Assembly (NCBI GenBank): GCA_030068075.1
Contig: CM057824.1
Span: 129,384,414 to 129,448,413, forward strand
Reading direction: 5' to 3'
From: Paguma larvata
Taxonomy: Eukaryota > Chordata > Mammalia > Carnivora > Viverridae
DNA length: 64,000 nucleotides
The notes below the pieces were generated by a model, which worked only from the letters and a program-made list of their open reading frames with translations, made no database searches and was not told where the DNA came from. This document shows positions 57,205-64,000 of this stretch, one piece after another. The translations under genes and the position numbers were made by a program. Every line of letters starts with the position of its first letter. The stretch's first letter is position 1.

Positions 57205-57699
57205 ATTGAACTATAATATCTCATTCTTAGAATAAGATAGATGAAAATTTAACAGAACAAGAGTGATAATGTGATGATACCTTAATATAAGAGTATTCCT
57301 ATGCTCCAATTCCTTTCCATGGAGCCCTGTTTACAGATTTTCCAGGTGGCATTCATTCTCAACCATCAGTGATTAAATCTTAAAGGAAATGCAAACATTA
57401 ATTTTTCTCAAATTATTTGGTGTTGTTTTTCATTTGAAATATCTTTAAATTTCAACTCTTTAAGTTATTTACTTTTAAAAATCTAACTTAATTCCTTTGA
57501 TTTTTTGTTTCCAGGGAGAGAAAGAGTGAAGTACCGAAATTTTGTATGTTTTTTCTTGTATGTTTGTCTTGGATTAGGTCAAATGTGATTGAAGAATCTT
57601 GCAATGGGACCAAGAAGTACATGGCTGACATAGAAATGTTTCTCTGCAACTGATAAAAGTGATATAAACTGAAGTTTAGAATTGATAATTATAAGAAAA
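57205..57699. other. Unique AT-rich sequence
   Basis: No gene or repeat recognised. Confidence 0.45.
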
Positions 57700-58170
57700 T
57701 AAGGAAGAAATGAACATAAAGCATTAGGGAGTGCATGTGTAGTGAGGTCATAGAGAACTTAAGGTAGAGTTGATAATGGGACTCTCCAATGAGAGGGTAG
57801 TCAAAGAAGGATGATTCCATGAAGACACTTGAGAAAGAATGATCAGAAAAAGTGGAGTAAAACCTTGATGTCACAGACTCATAAAAAGAATAGGATAGAA
57901 TCACAATGTGGAAAGATATGCCAATGGTATAAAAAGATTCAGGGAGATTAAATACTGATTAAAATGTATCCATTTGATTGAGCAATCAGTAAGTTTACGG
58001 GGGTCACATTTATGAGTCATTCAATGGAATGGTAAAAATGGTTGCTTAAATGCAGTAAGTGAGGAATGCAAATGAGGTGATGACCGACTATAAATTATAG
58101 TTTGGATAACCTCCACTGGCTAACTAAATGCAGGCAAGGAAATAGCAGAGTTAAGTATTGGAGGAAGGAG
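57700..58170 (-). mobile_element. Old L2 LINE fragment, antisense
   Basis: AATGAGAGGGTAGTCAAAGAA, AATGTATCCATTTGATTGAG, AGTTTACGGGGGTCACATTT and CAATGGAATGGTAAAAATGG resemble the antisense L2 RT region ('attgaccattggatttagcaa ... ggaggtcattggtgacctt ... tggagtggtggg'). Diverged. Confidence 0.4.
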
Positions 58171-58777
58171 GGGTATACTGCTGAGGTTTTTTTCAGGCTC
58201 ATGGCATCTATATTTTATCTGCTCAGGAGAAAGCATGACCCCTGACAGAGAAAAATTAGGTGGCAAGAGAGACTGTCTACAAAAACAATCATGTAAGATG
58301 AGAAGGTCAAAATTTTGACATAGTTACTTTACATAAAATTATGACTTAAAATCAATTACACAGAACTGATGCTTACCAATAATAAAGTATAAAAGAAGTT
58401 ATGTACAAGACTCATGTCTGGATTTTGAGCTGACACATTTCCCTGTGTCAAAATGCTTGCATACTAAATTTTATAACTCTAAATAAAGTGCAAATGGCAT
58501 CCCTTACCTGTGCCCAAGCCTCCTCAGTAGTGGTGCCTGTGTCTTGGTGGTGGATGTAGCCCAAAGTCATACTGGGGCTGTAGCAGTTTTAGCATTCACT
58601 CAGGGAGAAGGCAGTGTGTGTAATTGCACTTGGCACTGAATGAACAATATGGTGACGAGAGCCTGGGATTCTTTGACTACAAAAGACCAGATATTTATTC
58701 CAACTAAGAGTAGCCCTGTATGTTTTAAAGAATGGTTGCAGAAGGCTAGACTAGTATCAGTGGGGGCTAGACAGGAT
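58171..58777. other. Unidentified sequence
   Basis: No gene seen. The 58490-58777 part may belong to the MLT1 scrap that follows. Confidence 0.4.
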
Positions 58778-58912
58778 GAAGACTGTGTGACTTGAAGTTC
58801 AAGAAGGATTCACCATGCCTTTGCTGGCATAAAAACAGAAGAAGCCACCTTATTTGGAATGTAGGTAGCCTCTAGAAATTTTACAGTCAACTTTGCTACT
58901 TATATTTGCAGT
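58778..58912 (+). mobile_element. MLT1-like LTR fragment
   Basis: GTGACTTGAAGTTCAAGAAGG, ATTCACCATGCCTTTGCTGG, AATGTAGGTAGCCTCTAGAA match the middle of an MLT1-type LTR, the same part as 60000-60090 in the better copy. Confidence 0.5.
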
Positions 58913-59789
58913 GGCCATTTAGTGACTACTTTAGAAGCTCTTCATGTCCTAGTAAGTGATTTTTTTTTTTCACACTACTAAATCTTCATGGGAAAATTGG
59001 GTACTTGTTAAGCTGCCTTGGATCTACATTCACAGTAATTCATGCTTCAGAAGAAGAGAGGATAGAAATTTTTAAAACATGTCTTTCAAGTTAATTGATC
59101 TGGTGTTTTTGAAGCATTTGTGGTCACTGAGTCTTTAATATTATAGTATCTTGCTCTAGACGAACAGACGTTTATATAACAGTATGCTTACTCTGTAACC
59201 AAAACATTTTCAGCATCCTGTTTTAAAGGTCTGGTATTGTCATTAAATACCTTTTTGTGGGTAAGTCCATACTGGACATCCCTTGGCTTGGATTCTTCTA
59301 CTAAGATTTATAGTCTGTATAAGCACATAGATTAATTATGTCTAAAAAGGCCCTAGATATATGCAATACTTCTATAGTGATTCTATTACATTAGGTATTC
59401 TTTAAACTTCAGTTTCAACTAGTTTAGCTCTTCTTTTTACTATGCCTGTAGATAGTACTGAGTGTTTATCTTTCTATTTCATGGGAAAATATTGTAATAT
59501 TTTTGTGCCTTTAAAGATGTCAATTTTTGTCTACCAAGTCAGCCTATATCTTTTCAAAAACATGAAAAAGTAATGAAATACAATCTCTTTAATCTGTATG
59601 CAATTCTTGATAATAATGAAGAAAACTTAACTGGTGTAATTGAAAAGCAAACTGGAAAAAGTTCCCTAGAAAAATGGAAATCCGATAGCTTTATGAGGAA
59701 AGGTATTTAAAAGGCTAATCTGTAATTCTGCTACTAAATGAATTTGAATATCAAATGTGTCTGAAAAGGATTTTCCTTATGTTAAGCAG
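58913..59789. other. Unique AT-rich sequence
   Basis: No gene or repeat recognised. Confidence 0.5.
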
Positions 59790-60395
59790 ATTTTAGGATG
59801 TCCCTCATGACCTTTACCTCCAGGTGTTAGTCCCATGATTATGTCATGTTACATGGAAAATGATGTTGCAACTGTAGGTAATATTACTAAGGAGTGAACC
59901 ATAAAATGGGAAAATTATCCAGGTGGCACTAATCACATGACTGACAGATCTCTTTTAAGCAGAAAGCTTTCTCACTGTTGGCAAAAGATTAAGTCAGAAG
60001 GATTCAAAGTACAAGAAGGATCTTTACCATGTCATTGCTGGCTTGAAAATGGAGGGGACATATGAAAAAAATGCAGGTGACATCCACGAACTAAAAGCAG
60101 ATCCTAGCTGACAGCCAGCAAGGGAACAGGAACTTCAATCTTAAAACAACAAGAAACTGAATTCAGCCAACAATCCAAGTAAGAGTGAAAGAGAAGTCTT
60201 CCCCAGAACCTCCACATAGGCACTCAGCATCTTGACTCAACATTTCGACTTTAGTCTTGTGAGTAACTAAGCAGAGACCCAGCTGGGCATATCTGTCCTT
60301 CTCATTGACAGAAACTGCGAGATAATAAAAGGGTGTTGTTTCAAGCCAGAAAGTTTAAGGTAATTTGTTACTCAGCAATAAAAAACTAAAACAAT
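59790..60395 (+). mobile_element. MLT1 (MaLR) LTR
   Basis: GATTATGTCATGTTACATGG, AAATTATCCAGGTGGCACTAA, TCACATGACTGACAGATCTC, ACCATGTCATTGCTGGCTTG, TGACAGCCAGCAAGGGAACAG, GAAACTGAATTCAGCCAACAA, GAAACTGCGAGATAATAAAAG, GGTAATTTGTTACTCAGCAA and TAAAAAACTAAAACAATCC lie in LTR order. Nearly complete; the polyadenylation-region block AGATAATAAA is recognisable. Confidence 0.82.
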
Positions 60396-61226
60396 CCTCA
60401 AATAATACTCTCTAAAGGAAATCATCTTAAGGTTTCCTAATTTAAAACAAGAATAATTACCTTCCTATAATTATACCATAACAGGTCACAAAGATGACCT
60501 CAGTGTATGATTGGTTTCTATTTCTATTAGATTCTATTATTCTAGAGATATTTTAAATGTTGACTCTTTCATCAAGAAATAATTGCACTAATAGCAATTT
60601 GAAGAACCTACAAATACACTATTTCCTCATTGGTGAAATAACAATTATAAAAATTTGAACGCACTAGTATGCTTAACCTCTTCACTGGTAAATTTACATT
60701 TTATTTGGCATTGACACTCAAGGCAAAAAAATTAATATCCACTTCTATGTGTGATAAACTGTGTTATTTTGTCAGATTGTTTCTATTCTGCTCAACCTTG
60801 CCATGGCTTTCTTGTGGATTCATCATACTTTCACACACCTCATTGACTCTACATGTAGCAGGTAGATGGAAAGAAAACAGAACTAAGAGTAGGTCAAGTT
60901 GTGAAATAAAGCCATAAGAGGCATGGCCAGTTTCCCTCTGTCACTGGAGCTTTTGCTACCAGCATGAAGAAGCAGGCCCCGCATGAATATGGCAGCTTCA
61001 GCCTGGATTCTACTACCTTCAGCCATGTTTTAACGATGAAGATATACAGAGGTGACTCGGACTCACACCAAAGACTGGAGTTCAGCCTAGATCAGATGTT
61101 CCTTGCTGATTAAAATGAGATCAGTTTAATCTCAACCAACATGCATACCTCTAAGTATGACATAAATGCTTGTTTTGTAGCTACTGGCATTTTTGTGAGT
61201 TTTTGTAATGCAGTATTATCTCAACA
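60396..61226. other. Unique sequence
   Basis: Overlapping short frames only (60669-60917). The 60920-61110 part is less AT-rich; I cannot assign it. Confidence 0.45.
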
Positions 61227-61242
61227 AAAATTAGACCAGTAT

Positions 61243-61716
61243 ATCCATTTGTTTTTGTGATTTGTTTTGTTTGGTTTTTGTTTAGACTCCATGTATGAGT
61301 GGAATTATATGGGATTTGTCTTTTTCAGTCTGATTTATTTCACTTTGGTTGACATATCACATTTTCCTTATCTGCTTGTCTATTTATGGACACTAACAAA
61401 CAAAAAGCAGAATCGGACCTATAAATACAGAGAACAAACTGATGGGTACCAAAGGGGAGAGAGGCGGCAGGTTGAGCAATTGGTGTAGCGGAGTGGGAGA
61501 TTCAGTCTTTCAATTATGGAATGAATAAGTCTCAGGAATAAAAAACCACAGTGCAAGGAAACTAGTCAGTGATTCTGTAAAGGTGATATAACAGGACAGA
61601 TGGCAGCTACACTTGGGGTGAACATATCATAAAGTGTAAACTTGTCCAATCACTAAGTTGTACCTGAAACTAATGTAACATTATGTGCCAATTATACTCA
61701 AATAAAAAGTTGTAAT
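61243..61716 (+). mobile_element. Twin-primed (5'-inverted) L1, about 474 bp
   Basis: 61262-61391 is antisense L1 (CTCCATGTATGAGTGGAATT, ATATGGGATTTGTCTTTTTC, TGATTTATTTCACTTTG, TCTATTTATGGACACTAAC). From about 61392 the L1 is sense (AATACAGAGAACAAACTGATG, TTGTACCTGAAACTAATGTAA, TACTCAAATAAAAAG). In the parent element the inverted part lies directly upstream of the sense part. Flanks AAAAATTAGACCAGTA (61227-61242) and AAAAATATGACCAGTA (61717-61732) give a 16-bp TSD with two mismatches. The frame at 61267-61488 spans the inversion and is meaningless. Confidence 0.88.
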
Positions 61717-61732
61717 AAAAATATGACCAGTA

Positions 61733-64000
61733 CAATCTAATACCAGATACAATTTGGTATGGGAGAAGTATTAACAACTTTCTTATTGTAACAATAGGAA
61801 TAATACTGCTTTACTAACGAGTTTAACCCTGATCTAACGGAAGAATGTTAACAACTTAAGGCTCCATTTTACTTTCCATTTTGATAGTAATCACTTTCAA
61901 TTTAGCTTTCACCCCTTGCATAATAGAAGTATAACCTTAGAGATAATTATTACCTAGTACAGAAAATTTTATGACTGTTTACAACATTATTTATATTTAA
62001 ATAAAAGCATAAATTTACTTCATCTTATTTGAGATTGATGGCCTAGTCATAATTACTTTATTTAGGAGAAAAGATATCTGTTTTGACCTCAAGATAATTA
62101 TGGTACACAATTTTGTTATGTATTAAGTTATCCACAAATAGTAAATGACTGAAACAAATACAACAAATGAATCAGTGACACAGTGATAAATCTAGTTCTT
62201 GGCCATTAAAAACCATCCCAGAAGACTGATTGTAACTATAATGCATTACTATAGTAATACATATGATGATATACAAAATTATTTTATTAATGATAAATAT
62301 ATTTGAATTTAAATAACAAATGATTTTCTCTGTTTTTAGGATCCAGCATTATGAAAAAATAGAAAGTACTTTATGTAATAGAGCTACCAAGTGCCAGGAC
62401 TGAGAATTATCCTTAAAAATCAAAGATTATGCTCTGCCTCATTGCCAAAGTAATCAATTTCATAGTGTGACTATTTAGTCAGTTTTACAGATGAAGGTAA
62501 TACAGGGGAAAGATTCAGAAATATATTATTAAGTCTACTTAAGAAAAATACATTTTAGAGTACAGTACTTAAGCTAAAGCTAAAGATTTTATATGCCTAA
62601 TGGGAAACAAAGTGCACTAAAGACTAGGTGGAAAGAATGGATGTTCAATTTTGGTGATAGCGAAAAAATAGAGAAGTATATTTAAAGAAAACTAAAACCC
62701 ATCCAAATAAGCCTTATTTTGTACTCCAGTCCTCTGCGAAACTCTTCTGAGATGGTAAATAAGTCCATGACATGCTGCTCTTAAACACAGCAAAAAATGT
62801 ATATATATATATTTTACTGTAGTACTGAAGATATTTGGCACTAATTGGAACTATTTTGTAATACTGAGTAAATACAAATATGAAAGTATAAACTTTTCAC
62901 ATATCACTGAAAATAAACCATATGAGAACATAGGAAAATGCATGAGAAGAGTGGAGAACTCTTATAGTATATAAAAATGTAATATATGGTAATGAAACAA
63001 TAAAGTTTTCCTAGATATGTTTCGGAAAACTATTTTAAATATATCATGTGCTTGATATTAAATTCATAAGATTATTTTAAGAAAAAAAATGTTTTCTTTT
63101 AAATTGCATAAAATCTACATGATTTTGTGAATAGCCCTATTTTGAAACACTAGTTTCTATACATTTACAAAAAACTGAGAAATAATACAGACTTAATTAT
63201 ACAATTAAAGAATTTAATTGTTAAAATTTTCTTACTTCTTAAGAAAATTTCCAAAGGAATTATATATGTGCAAATATTTACGTATGTAAATACATATTTA
63301 TCTAACAAGTTAGAAAATCTTTAAGCATTTCAATCAATACTTTTATTGATCAAAATTAAGTCAACAATTCAGTACTGTTTTTTAGTTATTAAAGTCATAA
63401 CAAACTACTCTAATGCATAATCAGCTTTTCTTTCATTCTTTCGATCCCAAAATTATGTTTGACTCTTTTTTATTTAATAGAATCTGGAGGACTCAAGGAG
63501 ACAACTTCAGAAGCAAACTGAGATTTTAATTTATAAGTTCTGCATAAAATCCTGTCTCAGAGAAGTTTCTTGGCTCATAAATAAACATACATTCTCAAAT
63601 GTGAAATATCACTGCTTTAGCCTTTTTCTTATATAGAGCAATTTTTAATCTCTTTTTATTTCTTTAATTATTTATGCATTTATTATTGCCTAGTTAATGT
63701 GAAAATTTTAAGTTTAGTTTTGTTTCTATTTAACTGAACAGTTAAAGTATCTATAGGAAATACTCCCCCCCCGCCCAGTTCTTCTAATCACATTGGATTA
63801 GTTATAAACTAATTGAATAAGCAATATATCATGGCATCTAATAAAGGCTTCCAAATTTCAGAAAAGATGAGAGTAGTATCTCTCAGATGTCTCATTATTC
63901 ATGATCTAACAGAAAGCTTAGAGTGTGAACCAGGAATACGGGTTGGCACATTTCTTCTCTGTTGTTTCTAATATAGACTGTCTTATTGGGGATTTTAGAA
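61733..64000. other. Unique AT-rich sequence
   Basis: Short TA run at about 62798-62811 and a nine-C tract near 63765. No gene, RNA gene or transposon recognised to the window end. Confidence 0.5.

Noticed and set aside
61267..61488. 73-codon frame
   Set aside because: It runs across the inversion junction of a twin-primed L1, so the translation is a chimera of antisense and sense repeat.
62320..62385. TTTTCTCTGTTTTTAGGATCC as a possible splice acceptor with a short exon
   Set aside because: The following frame stops within a few codons (TGAAAAAATAG) and there is no donor or conservation evidence available from the sequence alone.

Overview
The window is nuclear DNA of a carnivoran, most likely a cat (Felidae). 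The main evidence is about 17 copies of a tRNA-Lys-derived CAN-SINE, most with the felid-type body (A-box-like 'TGGCTCAGT', then 'GTCATGATCT', then 'GCTGACAGCTCAGAGCC', then a TC-rich and A-rich tail). There are also several copies of a carnivore L1 3' end. Base composition is strongly AT-rich, there are no long open frames, and old mammalian repeats (L2, MIR, MaLR/MLT1, L1M, Tigger) are plentiful. I find no protein-coding exon, processed pseudogene, tRNA, snRNA or other RNA gene that I can defend. Every short open frame lies in a repeat or in AT-rich filler. It reads as an intergenic gene desert or the inside of a very large intron.

Layout. 1-2.5 kb: a tandemly duplicated L2 tail, a palindromic repeat, and L2 and L1M pieces. 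5-13 kb: MIRs, four SINEs, two 5'-truncated young L1s, a Z-DNA-prone CA/CG tract and a GATA microsatellite. 15-20 kb: SINEs, a MIR, and an old repeat between short direct repeats. 20-25.2 kb: an MLT1 LTR, a long decayed L1M carrying two SINEs, a young L1 3' end split by a SINE, and a small Tigger-type DNA transposon. 27-31.3 kb: MIRs, SINEs, and a solo endogenous-retroviral LTR nested in an older MLT1 LTR. 32-36.3 kb: L2 and L1M, a GC-richer patch with a CTCF-like motif, another MLT1, and a young L1 with a perfect 17-bp target-site duplication (TSD). 37.4-38.3 kb: two SINEs that reused one target site, plus a third. 39-44 kb: L2 including the remains of its reverse-transcriptase region, a second palindromic repeat, and MIRs. 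44.5-50.7 kb: SINEs and L1M/L2 pieces. 51.3-53.4 kb: a 1.75-kb antisense L1 and a SINE. 53.4-56.6 kb: mostly unique sequence with enhancer-like motif clusters. 56.7-61.7 kb: an antisense L1, L2, MLT1 LTRs and a twin-primed (5'-inverted) L1. 61.7-64 kb: AT-rich unique sequence.

Because there are no genes, the content is a layered record of retrotransposition. L2, MIR, L1M, MLT1 and Tigger form the old layer. The solo LTR, carnivore L1s and SINEs were inserted into it, often with readable TSDs that give relative ages. The points most worth a second look are the SINE target-site reuse, the twin-primed L1, the solo LTR nest, the palindromic repeats, the Z-DNA tract, and two possible regulatory spots (CTCF-like motif near 33.95 kb; POU octamer with E-boxes near 53.62 kb). 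I found no convincing undescribed biological system. Family names are from memory of consensus sequences, without a database search.
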